From Pomacea canaliculata (taxonomy: Eukaryota; Mollusca; Gastropoda; Architaenioglossa; Ampullariidae): 64,000 bases of DNA. The translations under genes were made by a program, and so were the position numbers. Below the pieces are notes generated by a model that worked only from the letters and a program-made list of their open reading frames with translations, was not told the origin of the DNA and did not search any database. Positions 26,796 to 38,125 of this stretch are shown one piece after another; position 1 is the first letter of the stretch, and each line of letters begins with the position of its first letter. The stretch spans positions 8,327,042-8,391,041 of the forward strand of contig NC_037590.1 of the NCBI RefSeq assembly GCF_003073045.1. Direction: 5' to 3'.

Positions 26796-28137
26796 GATGC
26801 GGAGGCATGCGCATTAAATAAAATCACGTGTGCACACCTTTAAACTTATTCATTTTGTATCTCAGATTCTAGTGCCCACTAATCCCATCGTCAGGGAATC
26901 AGAAATACAACCTGGCTGTTGACTGTCTGTACACTCTCCGCATTAAGATGTTATTTTACTTCCATATTTTTGCTTGGCGAGACACACCTGGTATTCTGGA
27001 ATCTTCCTAACAATATCTGTCTTCCAGACTCGGTTATTTGTCAAGAATTGAGAGAACATGACATAAATAGAAAGCAATGACAATAAAGCCTTTTTGTATG
27101 TGATAATGAAGTAATTCGTGAAAATAGAACTGCTCGTTGGAATGAAGGATCGCCGACATCTTTAAAGGCCCACGTGACCTCCACGAATCTTATTTTCCGA
27201 CGTCACACGCGACCTTGTCGTCTGCTGGCTGCCCGAGCTCCTTCCGGTCGCTAGGGTTTGATGCGCGCGCCACTTGGGTGCATCAGGCTTTCATCAGATG
27301 ACCAGCAGCGGTTTCCTAGGCAACTGATAAAGCAGTGCAGATGTCCATGACGATTCGTCATCGTACCCGAGTTAAGAACGGAATTCGAAACCGGCCATCT
27401 GTCCGCCGAGATAAAGAGGCGATAGAGAGCGATGGCTTCAAAGCCAGTCCCGTTGTTTGGTTGTTTGGATAAAATCGATCTTTTGTGCTGCAGGTTACGC
27501 AGCTATTGTCTCTATTGACAACTCCAACGATTCTTCCAAATGAGCAGTTTTGCAGTCTCTTGGTTCCCCCCCCCCTCTTCTTCTTCTTCTCTCTCTTGGC
27601 GGTAGTAAAAACAATAATATAAAAATAGAGCACTGTATTTCAAGAAAATTCCAGAAAACATCGATTTGTCTTGTTCCAGATTGCGTCAGCAGCATTCAGG
27701 CGTGCAGTCCTGTCAAAGCACAATGATTTCTTCTTTTTTTCTTCTTTTTTCTTATGGTGTATGGATTTTGTATGATGAAAATCATAAGTGCATGTGTCAC
27801 GGTTAATCGATCCTATGTATCTTAACCTGGTTCAGAATGATTATTGCTCATCGTCGATTGCAGTTTTGTTCTTATCCAGGAAGAAACCCTTGGAAGTGCA
27901 AAAAGGTCATAAACTATGCATGCTAACATTGTTAAAAGTAGCGTAAATAATATGTCGACTAACTTGCAAAAGCATAATACCAAACAATAGAACGCACCTG
28001 TAGACTAATTTCAGAAGAATGCGAAATAAAGAAAGCAATAATAGAGTACAGTAGTAGACAGACTACAGCGCCAAGCTCGAGATGAGCCTCGGGGCTCATG
28101 TCACACTAGTCACGCTTCCTGCTGCCCTGTCCTTTCT
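26796..28137. other. Intronic/intergenic, no gene seen
   Basis: Mixed sequence within the presumed gene span. A SINE-like fragment with a B-box-like GGTTTCGAATTCC (minus strand) may lie near 27365-27400. A plausible acceptor at 27491-27493 (TGCTGCAG) precedes 17 open codons and a stop in phase 1. This could be a short terminal exon, but nothing confirms it. Confidence 0.35.
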
Positions 28138-28316
28138 CCTGGTAGCCTGGTGATTAGAGCAGCTGTCTCCAAACCCGAAAAGCGTTAATGAGCTGGTTCG
28201 ATACCCGGTTGACGCAGCACTCTTCCTCTCATTAGACTTAGCTGTGGAGTGAGTACGTGACCCCATTAGGGAGGGCAAGGCAACGGTGGAAAGGAGAGGC
28301 ACAGTCATCGCAAAAC
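28138..28316 (+). mobile_element. tRNA-derived SINE copy, plus strand
   Basis: The head GGTAGCCTGGTGATTAGAGC (box A) and GGTTCGATACC (box B) come before a body with GAGGGCAAGGCAACGGTGGA and GGAGAGGCA, a decayed version of the family at 37402. Confidence 0.7.
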
Positions 28317-28394
28317 TTGGTAATATTGGTTTTGTTTACAAGTCACAGCTCCTGTTGCAGTAAAATGAAGTAAATCTGAAGTAAAGTGATTGTA

Positions 28395-28395
28395 C

Positions 28396-28438
<43 letters not shown>

Positions 28439-28460
28439 GCTGCTGCTGCTGCTGCTGCTG
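28395..28460. repeat. Trinucleotide microsatellite (GTT)n(GCT)n
   Basis: About 15 GTT units followed without a break by about seven GCT units. Confidence 0.95.
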
Positions 28461-29477
28461 TAACAGTAGTTGCAGCATCTAGCAGTGATGATTGCCGTAG
28501 TTGTAGCTGTCAGGTAGCAGTGGTGGTGGCTGACTTGTGTTTCACGAACTTGTTATCACTTAAAGCCTTGATGTGATGCAATGGACTACACACAATTCTA
28601 CAGCGAAAACGCACACAACCTCCAGGTCAACAGTACTGCCATCCCACGAGACTTTGGATGACAACTGTCAATAATTTGCTGACCTACCCGCTGCAGCCAC
28701 ACAAACTTATGAAGTGGCCAGCAGACGATTGGACAATAGTGCAGGTGCACGGACTCAGGGAAGTTGATGCTGATGAAACCTGCGCTCCAGGAGCATATTT
28801 TACATCATGGCAAACATCGTTATTAAGCGATGAACGCCAGACTGATGAAATGAGGCGTGTTTATGGTTCTATGTTTTCGACTTTTATGAGAGTTTTCCGC
28901 CCCGGTCTTACACATGATTGTCCGAATGGACAACATTTCCTGAGTTTGAATGCATCAGGGAGGTATCTCCGCCGATACACTACGGGTATGTGATCCATAA
29001 CTTGAAATTTGGAGATGGCTGGGGACAAGTCTCAAAGCCTCACAAAGTGTGGGGACAGAGGGGTGAGGACAGCAGGCGGCAAGATAACGACAGAGATAAC
29101 TGTGGTAACCATAACATCTCCTGTGGATGTCAACCACATTAATTATTTCCAAAGCGACGACTGTTAGATTGCTTTCCCTGTGGTGCATGCGTTTTCGAAT
29201 TCATGATAAATAAACTGCAAGCGCGCTTTAGAAAGGTTAATATTTGTGTACAAAGTTTTCATTTATTCTGTAATATATTATATCAGGGATTTTTTACAAT
29301 TTGCATAAGAAGTTCTTCAAAGAATTTTGTTTACTTTTTTAAACGACCTAGATTTTATTGTTACTGTATGTATAACAACTCTTAATGGGAAAATATTACA
29401 ATCAACAAAAAGTATATTTGAATGTAAAATATTTTCCCTTTAATTTTGTAATACATAAGCATTACTAAACTTATTTG
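28461..29477. other. No gene recognised; upstream flank of LINE fragment
   Basis: An open frame of 111 codons at 28658-28993 has fairly even composition (LMKWPADDWTIVQVHGL) but no recognised relative and no clear splice signals. The rest is A+T-rich. The last 14 bp (29464-29477, ACTAAACTTATTTG) are the left target duplication of the LINE fragment that follows. Confidence 0.35.
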
Positions 29478-29629
29478 CCAAAGCAGACTTGGAAAAGAAC
29501 AGTAGAGAGCGAGGCAAAAGACATCGGAACCACTTGTACCCAACTGAAGGGAGTTCTGCCCCAAACCGGGTCCGCTGGCGAGGTGTTGCGGCCCTATGCT
29601 CCTCAAAGGAGCAACAAGGAATAAACTAA
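29478..29629 (+). mobile_element. 5'-truncated LINE 3' end (152 bp) with perfect 14-bp target duplication
   Basis: Flanked by ACTAAACTTATTTG at 29464-29477 and 29630-29643. The insert reads in frame as the end of a LINE ORF2 (NRVRWRGVAALCSSKEQQGI, then N and stop) and closes with a TAAAC-type tail instead of poly(A). The same tail occurs at 42821-42860 and, inverted, at 60868-60912. Confidence 0.85.
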
Positions 29630-29643
29630 ACTAAACTTATTTG

Positions 29644-30557
29644 AGCAAAGAAATTTCCTAAATATAAGATTTTTTTTTTTTTTGCTTGTACAAATTTTCC
29701 CATTAAGAGCTGTTATACATACTGCAATAATAATGCCTAGATCGTTAAAAAATGTACAAAACTATTTTCTTAGTTCGTGTTCATTTATGTTAGTTAAACA
29801 AAGGGATGAAGAATTTCTTTAATAATGAATAAATAAATATCAGCACGCAAGTTTAGTACAGTACAAGGCCTGTCTGACAATGAAATTGCTTTATTTTGTC
29901 TTATGTGTTCACTACAATCTTGTTCTTTCTAAAACACTTGATCAATATTGCAATAATAGGCGTTTCCGTTTGATTTAAGAGGAAGAATAATCAGAAATAT
30001 TATGAATGTTCTTAAAATTCAAAATTATAAATAAAAAACGTTTATAGACAACGCAAGTCGTTGAAAGCACAGCTAGCTCTTTACTATAATACAAGATCGA
30101 AAAGGACTACTTAAAACTTTTATCAATATACACATGTCTCCGAACCTGTTTGTGCTTTATGTAACTGTGATACTTGAAATTAATGATGCTATTTTTACTA
30201 TCAACGTGCAACATTTAAGCGGCTTAGATAAACGACTCATTAAGAATCTTGTACGGTAAAGAAAAGTTCAAGCAACCACCTGGTTGTCTAAGAGATGGTT
30301 TGTGTGTTCGCTTGTTTGTGCTAATACTGGTCCTAGTATATCGGTTATGATTGCAATCTTAGTGGAATAAAGAATGTCTTCATTTTCATTGCCATAACTT
30401 GAAGTTCTGTGTTACAACAATATTGAGAATGTGCAGTTTCTTTAATACAACGATGCGAACGTTGAGAGCACGTGGGTAGATTTTTTTGAAGAATTTATTA
30501 CCTTGTGTTACCCATAAGATCATGGATTTTCAAATGATTAAGTGTTTTCTCTTGCAG
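29644..30557. other. Presumed intron upstream of exon 30558
   Basis: A+T-rich, with no exon seen. It ends in the acceptor TTTTCTCTTGCAG at 30545-30557. Confidence 0.5.
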
Positions 30558-31085
30558 GCAGATGATCTAAACGCACCTGCCTACCTTCAGCGATACCTGG
30601 AGGAAGCTCAGAGCCAATACCTGGCAAACAAGGGCACCAGCGACGTCGCCCACATCAGTGGCTCTGGAAACTTCCCATCGGGCGACGCCAGCCTACACGT
30701 TGATGACGACCTTCTGGATGAGAATTTTATCAGAGAACAGATCGCCGCCGTTGACGCCGCATGTGAGGACGCCATGCGACGCCAGGCAAGTTGCAACAGC
30801 GGCGGCAGCAGCAGCAAGAAGATGAAGAAGAGCAAGAAAGACAAAAACCGGTCCAAGGAGAAGAAATCCTCAAAGGCAGACAGCGGTTCCGCCACAGGGT
30901 CCAAGAAAAACAAGTCTATCCGCGCCAGCATCGAGGACATCGACGCCGAGGAAGACGAGGGTGGCGCGTGGCCCGGAAGCTGTGACTCCAGGGTTAACCC
31001 CGGCGGTCTGAGCATCGTGCAGGTGGGCGGCATCACGACCGACGACCCGGCCTTCGAGATGATCGTCTCCGATGATTCTTACGAG
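30558..31085 (+). CDS. Exon of the unrecognised membrane-protein gene (176 codons)
   Basis: Good acceptor CTCTTGCAG and donor TACGAG|GTGATT, phase 0 at both ends, and a clear rise in G+C and codon bias over the flanks. The protein runs ADDLNAPAYLQRYLEEAQSQ, an acidic stretch (HVDDDLLDENFIREQIAAVD), then a strongly basic run (SSSKKMKKSKKDKNRSKEKK), an acidic run (SIEDIDAEEDEGG) and GGITTDDPAFEMIVSDDSYE. It looks cytoplasmic and mostly disordered. It joins in phase to the transmembrane exon at 32033. I do not recognise the family. Confidence 0.75.
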
Positions 31086-31769
31086 GTGATTTGATAATAT
31101 AATAAGATAGCATAATGCAGGGAGACGAGTTGTCTACGGGAAAGTGAAATCACCTGGGCGTTTTGTTGTTTTTCTCTTGGATGGGATGGCGAAGGTAGGG
31201 ATGGAGGGGGGAGTGTTTCTGTCATTTTTCTCGGGTAATCATTTCTCAGCAAGCTTTATTACTTTCTTGATTACCTTATTCCTTCCTTTTCTTTTCCTTC
31301 TTTCAATACTGTTTTCTTCTCGCTCACTTAATTCCTTTCTTGGAAGTAAAGCAATTTTTTTAAATATTACATGCAGCCTGTAATCCCTTACCAAATTAAT
31401 TATTTACTCGCTTGCCTGCTTCCTTGCTCAGTTATTTAATACCTATTTATTTGAGCGCATTCATACTTGTTTTGTTGCTTACGTTACGTCATGGATGTGT
31501 ATAGGTGGATTGCTGTCTGTCTGCCAAGACCAACGCTTAGCCTCTTGCGAAGTGGTCCGCTGTTAGTCTCGGCGAGCCTAAACAAAGAATGTGAATAAAC
31601 CGGCAGCTATTTCATCTAATGCCTCATTTTAGCACTTAATTGGAAAAAATCGTCTGCCAGCAGTCCAGGGATATTAGTTCGTGGTTATGTACATAATATT
31701 TTCTGTCGCGAATATTGACTTGATCTCTTCTTTGCTTTATGATTATCGTCTAATTACTTTTGGTGTCTT

Positions 31770-31943
31770 GTTGACTCATGTAAGCCATTCATTTACTCTC
31801 GTTGACTGTCCTAAACTACTCATTCGCTTTTGTTGACTGTCCTAAACTTGTTCTCCTTGTTGTTAATGATTGTCGTAAGCCGCGTACATACTCTTGTTGA
31901 GTGTTGTAAACTTGTTCTACTTCTTGTTGACTGTCGTAAATCG
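31770..31943. repeat. Degenerate 31-bp tandem repeat just upstream of the last exon
   Basis: About five and a half units beginning GTTGACTGTCCTAAAC or close variants, spaced 30-34 bp. The array ends about 90 bp before the acceptor of exon 32033. The rest of the intron, 31086-31769, is T-rich with nothing recognised. Confidence 0.7.
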
Positions 31944-32032
31944 ATCTCTCACACAGTGCGAAATCACCTCCAGGTTGAAGCACTTTCCCTTACAAAATAA
32001 AGATCTACAAGGGTCACTCACGCTTGTTGCAG

Positions 32033-32305
32033 GAAATCCCATACGCCACACGCAGACGCCAGCGCCTGCGGGAATCCGGCCTAGACGGCTGGAAGGACGA
32101 GACTCCCTCGTCACTGAGAAACCGCATCATAAAAGCTGCCCTCTGCACCTTCCTCATTCTCTTTGTCATCGGCCTCATCATCGGTCTTGCCATTCACTTT
32201 ACTGGCTCCAGCGCCAAGACTATCGACTCGGAGAGTTCGGCGCTTGCCAATGTCAATGGCTACCCTGCTGGAGGGTTTCCTCTGCAAAGGGCAATACGCC
32301 GATGA
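32033..32305 (+). CDS. Last exon of the unrecognised gene, single transmembrane helix
   Basis: Acceptor TTGTTGCAG, then 90 codons and TGA at 32303-32305. The frame starts EIPYATRRRQRLRESGLDGW and has one strong membrane helix (RNRIIKAALCTFLILFVIGL, continuing IIGLAIHF) at about residues 30-57 of the exon. A 34-residue polar tail follows. Basic residues before the helix suggest the long N-terminal part is cytosolic and the short tail lumenal or extracellular. A poly(A) signal at 32507-32512, about 200 nt past the stop, supports this as the 3' end of the gene. The function is unknown. Confidence 0.75.
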   Translation, partial: EIPYATRRRQRLRESGLDGWKDETPSSLRNRIIKAALCTFLILFVIGLIIGLAIHFTGSSAKTIDSESSALANVNGYPAGGFPLQRAIRR

Positions 32306-34005
32306 TAGCACAAAACCTCCTCTCCCTCCTCTCCACCCACCTCGCCCCGAAAAACCTACAAGCATAAGCAAGGATAATTACCGCCATGGGTCCAAAACAC
32401 TAAACGTACACGCTCTTAAACCCGCTGTGTTTATATTTTGCAACACTAGCACAATCTGCATAAAGTAAATGCATATTAACAACTGAAATACCTACTGTTG
32501 GTACAAAATAAAGAAGCACAAAAAAACTAATGTGCTTATGAAAAGTTAGAAATTGACAATTTTGCATAATCTTCCTATTTTCTGGAGACTTTTATCACAC
32601 GGTTTTTATGTCATAGATACAGAAAGGAGTCCAAACCTTTACCACTCTGTGTAGCACTGTAAAACCTACAATACAATGTACAGTTCAAAGGAACATCCAG
32701 GTTGCGACAACTCAAATTTGCATATATGAATACATCTGTGTGGAACATTCAGTGAACCAGACGTAGCTCTACGACTACATGAAAGTATACAGACTACCTG
32801 AAAACATTTATACAGACTACGTGCGCGCAGTTAGTACAGATTGTACAATTGTCTTGTTCCAGAATCAGTCTGTTAAATGAGGTAGAATACTGCATTTAAC
32901 AATGATTACAATCTCATTTAAATAGAACGTAAGACATTGACATATACACATAAATATATATTTTTATATAGAAATATATCTAGATATAATATGTACATAT
33001 GTAGTGTGTATATATAATTAACGAAAGAGAACATTTGAGAGAAAGAGAGATGGGTGGGTAGGGAGGAAGCAAGAGCTCAGCAGACTTGCAGAAAAAAGCA
33101 CTTAAGAATTACTTTGTGTGTGTTTTTAAACAAGTGTTGAACATTCCATACGCTCAAAGCAACAATTATTGTTGCATACAGTTGGAAAGTTACAGTGACA
33201 TCTCGCCTGACCACCTCCCTTGTATTGTTTCAGTTGTATCTTAACCTATCAGATAAGTTGGCGATTGTGTCCGAGGAGATATGTTGTCGCAGTGATACTT
33301 TTAATCACATCGGTTACAAATAATCCCGAGCAGACGATAAGTGATCTCTGAAAACACTGCCAAGGCCTTAGCATTAACAGCTGTACTGTTTCTAAATGAA
33401 TACCTACAGAGAACGTTTCAGATAATGCCAGATCGCATAGGTCATAGTGCTTTTAAAATTACAGTTTTATGACGAGCAATATGGAGTACATAAGACAGGT
33501 CAGGTCGGGTCAAATGTCGTTTACTGACGCACATTAATCAAATTTCGAAAATGTGTTGAGTGTACAAGGAGAGATGTTGAAGACAGATGAGTGTGCTGAG
33601 GTTGTCAAAGCTTCGAACTCAGACAGACCAATGAGACAGTTCAAAAATACTTGTGTGCGATGTTTAAAACGTGATTTCCTGATGTTCGGCTTGTTTGCCG
33701 GTAAACAGCTGCCATTTCTGCTGTTCTTTAAGGTGTTGAGATCTCGTGTGAATTTTATTCTTTCACCAGAAAATTGAGACACACGTTTGACTGTTACTTT
33801 ATTCTCTTGAAAAAATATCTTCATATAAAGCGTACTCGTCAGACTTTATTGGTTTGACTATTTTTGCCTGATAAAATAAAATCATTGTTTAACATAAACT
33901 GGTTGCACTCAAAGAAACCAAGTGGCATTACACTATCAGACATATTTTAGGATTCTTGTCTGAATAATAGTATCTAGTCTTTGTTCTATCCTTTCTTCTC
34001 TATGA
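32306..34005. other. 3' UTR of the unrecognised gene and intergenic sequence
   Basis: AATAAA at 32507-32512 ends the upstream gene. The rest is A+T-rich with an AT/TA-rich low-complexity patch around 32940-33020. No gene is seen. Confidence 0.5.
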
Positions 34006-34144
34006 CAGGGCTTCTGCTTACGCAAAAAAATTGCGTACAGTACGCATTAAAAGTTCGGAGGACCCCTTCAATTTTGTCAATGGGGTCCCCCTTCAAATTT
34101 GGGCGAAGAACAGGGACCCCTTAAAAATCTTAGCAGAAGCCCTG
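34006..34144. mobile_element. Small hAT-like MITE (139 bp)
   Basis: The ends are inverted repeats: left CAGGGCTTCTGCTTACG, right ending TAGCAGAAGCCCTG; about 13 terminal bases pair. The flanks CTCTATGA (33998-34005) and CAGTATGA (34145-34152) match at 6 of 8 positions, which fits an aged 8-bp hAT target duplication. There is no coding capacity. Confidence 0.8.
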
Positions 34145-37100
34145 CAGTATGAGATAATACACTTGAACTTAACAAACAGTGAAGCGTTGCTGTTGTTGTG
34201 ACGACCTAAGACGACAAAAAGAAAACCCAACAAGGTCAAACAACCGGCCTTTTACATTTGCTGCAACCACTTGTTAAATCTGAAATAATACTAAATTATA
34301 TTTCAATATTATGCTCATTTTACTTACTTAACAGTATTAAGATGTTTTCTATAGTTTGATCTGTGTGCAAGGCTTTGAAAAAAAAAAGAAGACTTATGCA
34401 ACGTCTTGTCCCAGATCACCTTTGTTACTGGGTCACATTCCAGAAAAATATAAATTTAATTTATTCACGATTAGTTATAGGTCAATGAATATTCGTGCCT
34501 ACGAACAATTGAGGATCTGGTCGTTTTAAAATATTAAAAATATATTATATTTAAAAATGTTTTCTGAGAACAATTCTTATATGACATTGTGACAAAGGTT
34601 CGACCTCTAATATGGGTCACGTCTCTTAAAATTAATTTCAATACTCATGTTTTTTTTTTACTTCATTTGTTGAAGGTATGTGGCATGAAGTGTCCATAAA
34701 TGTAGTTACAAAGATAACTGCTCGTCTAGTTCTTGTGTCTGTAAAAAGTCGACATGTTACAGTGTCAGTGAAATCTTACGCTCGTCATCATTGGACAAAG
34801 TCTTTCAGTTTCAGGCAAAATTTTTACATTACTGTCAGTCTGTTCATGTTTTTGAGATTCTTAGCAGATATTTAATAAAATTAGCGTTCAGACGACCTTT
34901 TTTTTTTTTTTTTGTTTGTTTGTTTTACACACGACTTCCATCGTCTACTAGACAGACGCGATTATCCAGGTGATCAAAGTTTCCGCGATTTCGGGACAAA
35001 ATACCATGACGACCGTCAGTATGAATTCAGGTCGCATTATTTTTTTGCAGGAACATGTTGACAAACACTTTGTGTGTGGAAATTGTCGAACTTTGTTAGA
35101 TGAAAAGTTTCAGTGCATCCCTAATGTTCGAAACTTCGTAATGTGAATAGAATATATGTCAAAAGTGACCCATCCTCGACCGGCTTTTTTTTTCCCCCTT
35201 TGGCGGTTACCCAATTCACGCTTTGAAACACCGAAACATGCAAACAACAACACAGTAGGCTAGTATTATCATATGTATAAACACAAAACATGTCAACAAC
35301 GACACTCAGAAGGCTAGTATTATCGTATGTATCTCATCAAACCTTTGTTCATCCATTGATATAGTTTCAGGTTCAACAAAGTAAAAATAAAGATGTTGTA
35401 AGCAAGTCCGAGTGTATGCCAGAGGCGAACTTTGTCACAGTGTCATTTATACTTGCATTTTCTTCCTTTTTGGGTTTGTATCTTGTGGTTAAATACTGTT
35501 CCGCCCTATGCGTTTACCAATCTTAGGCTCTCTGAACATTCTTGAAAATGATGGAAGCTGTGGTACAGTATTTAAATACGAACATAAGTATATTCAAGGT
35601 CTGTAACATTACACGCTTCACGGACCATGCTATTCTCAAAATATCTCATTCAACATGCACAAGCAAACGCAATAATGTGTTGATATTTCCATAAATAGAC
35701 TTCTTGAGCTGGATGCACGGTCATTAATCACATGCATTGCTGGTCGCTGTGTGTGTTGGACATCAATTTTTATTTATAAATTTCTCGACTCTGAAACGAT
35801 GCAACAGTTAATCCTTATTAAAACTGTCTTCGGATATCAGACTTTTCATGCGCGTTGAATTGTCAAGTGATGTGTGACATGTGAATATGACTAAAAAAAA
35901 TCAACTGCTTTCTAGAGACTTTAATAACACAACAAGGAGGTCAGACAACTTGTTGCATAAAATGACAAAAAGATGATTTTCTTCGCACTACAAAATGGTA
36001 TGAGTCCTGCCCAAACACAGAAAGCTACTTGATCAGATTAACAGAGACAGGAAAACATGGACTGGACAGGAATACAGACGGTAAGAATAAACCTATGAGA
36101 GATACCAACAACCTGCAGCATTGTGTGAATCACAGCCCACTTTAAATTAGGTTCACTCTTAATCTTTATCCGTAATAATGTTGAAAATAAAATTAACTTT
36201 ATTGTCTGGCACAGCAAAGTGCAGTAGGACACACCCTGTCTAAATGCACACACACACAAATAATTAACACATTTGAAAGTTAAAAAACAAGACAGTCTGG
36301 CTGAAGATAGGAAGCTGGATACAAATAAACCATGCCGAATATAAACACAATTCAAACTCATTATTTCTCCAGCATCCGCTCAAACGTTGGGCGAGAGGCG
36401 ACAGGCGAGATAACGAGGGCTTAAGGTTCATATGCTCGTATCTAGGAGTAACCTTAGGAGGATATCCGTTTTGCCATAAAAGGTGGCGAGAGGCGAGTTT
36501 AGGCACGAAAATAACTTAAATTTTTTGCATGTAAATATATATTTTTTATTTTTTTTGTGTATATGTGGTTAAAGTGCACACAGTAGACAAAAGTGCTATT
36601 AAAAACGTGTCGCGACAATTTTTGTAAATGCCAGCACGAACAACAAATGTATATTTTATTCTACGGACATTTTCAAGGTTTTGCTTTTCACGAAGTTTCA
36701 TCTGAGAGATAAAACACACAAAACCTCATTGAGCTGTTTCTAGCACCATATGCCTCACACGCTCTTCAGCAAGATTAGGACAGCAGAAAAGGCATCAAAT
36801 ACTGTCCTTGCAAGTTGATTTTTCAGAATAATGCACAGTTTCAAGTGTTGCTTCCTCCGATCCCGGTATTCCCTAGGAGTTATTGTCTTTCGTTGAAAAC
36901 GCCTCTATTATTTGAAATTTTCGTGAACTACTTTAGCCTTTCTTCCCTTTCAACATATGAACAGGCTGCTTCTTCTCGTGCACTTTATCGAAATTCTCTT
37001 CTACATACGTAATTGTGACTCATAGTTAATTGATGATTGACACAAGTCCACTCAGAACACTCTTGAACAGAACTTTGCTGAGCTTTCACGGAGCTGAATC

Positions 37101-37401
37101 CAGCCATTCTTGTTGCTGTTTGAACATCGTAGTTAGCGTTAACTTCACGGCATTATTAACTGAACCTGGATTCAGTTTTCTCAGTCACCACGAGGTTAGG
37201 GTTTAGCTCTACGTCTCCAGCACGTAGTAACATCCTAATGTCAAGGTCCGGGCAGCACAGTTCACCCCCTCCCTTTCCCCCATCTGATAAGGATGGAGGG
37301 TAAGGAGTACCCGGAGAATACCGTCGACGGACGGCCCTGTGTCACATACCTAGAGAAGTCCGTTACTCTCCCTGTAGGGTTGACAAGCGGGCGCCGGGGG
37401 G
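34145..37401. other. Intergenic, no gene seen
   Basis: A+T-rich. The only structures noted are a two-copy 52-bp direct repeat (35236-35332) and T-rich simple runs near 34900 and 35190. Open frames here are short and match nothing recognised. Confidence 0.5.
35236..35332. repeat. Two-copy direct repeat, 52-bp spacing
   Basis: ACATGCAAACAACAACAC and ACATGTCAACAACGACAC each lead into GGCTAGTATTATC and TATGTAT. The units start at 35236 and 35288. Confidence 0.7.
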
Positions 37402-37645
37402 AAGCGGATAGCCGAGTGGTTAGAGCGCTGGCGTCCGAACTAAGAGCGCGCTGGTTCAATGCCCGATTAGCGCAGCAAACTTCCCCCAGTGGACCCAGCT
37501 GGTGGGAATGGGTTCCTGACTCCTTTTAGGGTTGGAGAAGGTAAGACAGCGAGGGAGAGGAGATGGGTACCGCCCTCATGTAAAACTGGCCCCAAGAAAG
37601 TGAGTCAGTGAGGTATCTAACACCTCCCCTCCAACGACCTATAGG
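37402..37645 (+). mobile_element. tRNA-derived SINE, best-preserved copy
   Basis: The tRNA-like head has box A TAGCCGAGTGGTTAGAGCGC and box B GGTTCAATGCCC, resembling a Ser/Leu-type tRNA. The body includes GGTGGGAATGGGTTCCTGAC, GGTTGGAGAAGGTAAGACAG and GAGGAGATGGGTACCGCCCT. The tail reads TCTAACACCTCCCCTCC and abuts a hAT-like element. I cannot assign the central domain to a named SINE superfamily. Confidence 0.85.
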
Positions 37646-37648
37646 GCC

Positions 37649-37802
37649 GTGTGGTTTTCAACTGGTGGTACCAAAGGTTTTGCAGGGGTATGCACCGACA
37701 TAAATAAGCACACGCCATTATGAAAATAAATACTTTTATGCACGAACATAATTATTTTCATCTTTCGGGGGTACAGTCGCGAAAAAAGGTTGAGAATCTC
37801 TG
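37649..37802. mobile_element. hAT-like non-autonomous element
   Basis: The left end GTGTGGTTTTCAACTGGTGG and the right end AAAAAAGGTTGAGAATCTCT are imperfect inverted copies of a common animal hAT terminus (CAGTGGTTCTCAAC type). No clean target duplication was found. It sits directly downstream of the SINE. Confidence 0.55.
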
Positions 37803-38125
37803 GGTTTAAAGATGATTTTTACCTTTTCACCAGACAGGGCGCCCCAGAGCGCTTTGCGTGGTTGGTTTATTTAGATGGAAAGTGCTTCAATTTAAGGTCA
37901 TTTGATTTCACACTATAGGAAGAAATGGAGGTGGAGGAAACCGCAGTACTCTGAGAAAGTTTAGCACTGGGGACAGGTGTCACGTACAGACAGTGTCCCG
38001 AGATGAGATCCGAACCTGAGCGTACTGCACCTTTGTTCTCATGATTTCAGTTTGGTGGCCAAGGGAAGTCACTCCAACTCCCGCCTGCTTTGTCGGCCTT
38101 TTTGAGAGCGAGCTCCGCGATCGCG

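Noticed and set aside
27365-27400. B-box-like GGTTTCGAATTCC on the minus strand
   Set aside because: Too short and without a matching A box or SINE body; may be a remnant but cannot be supported.
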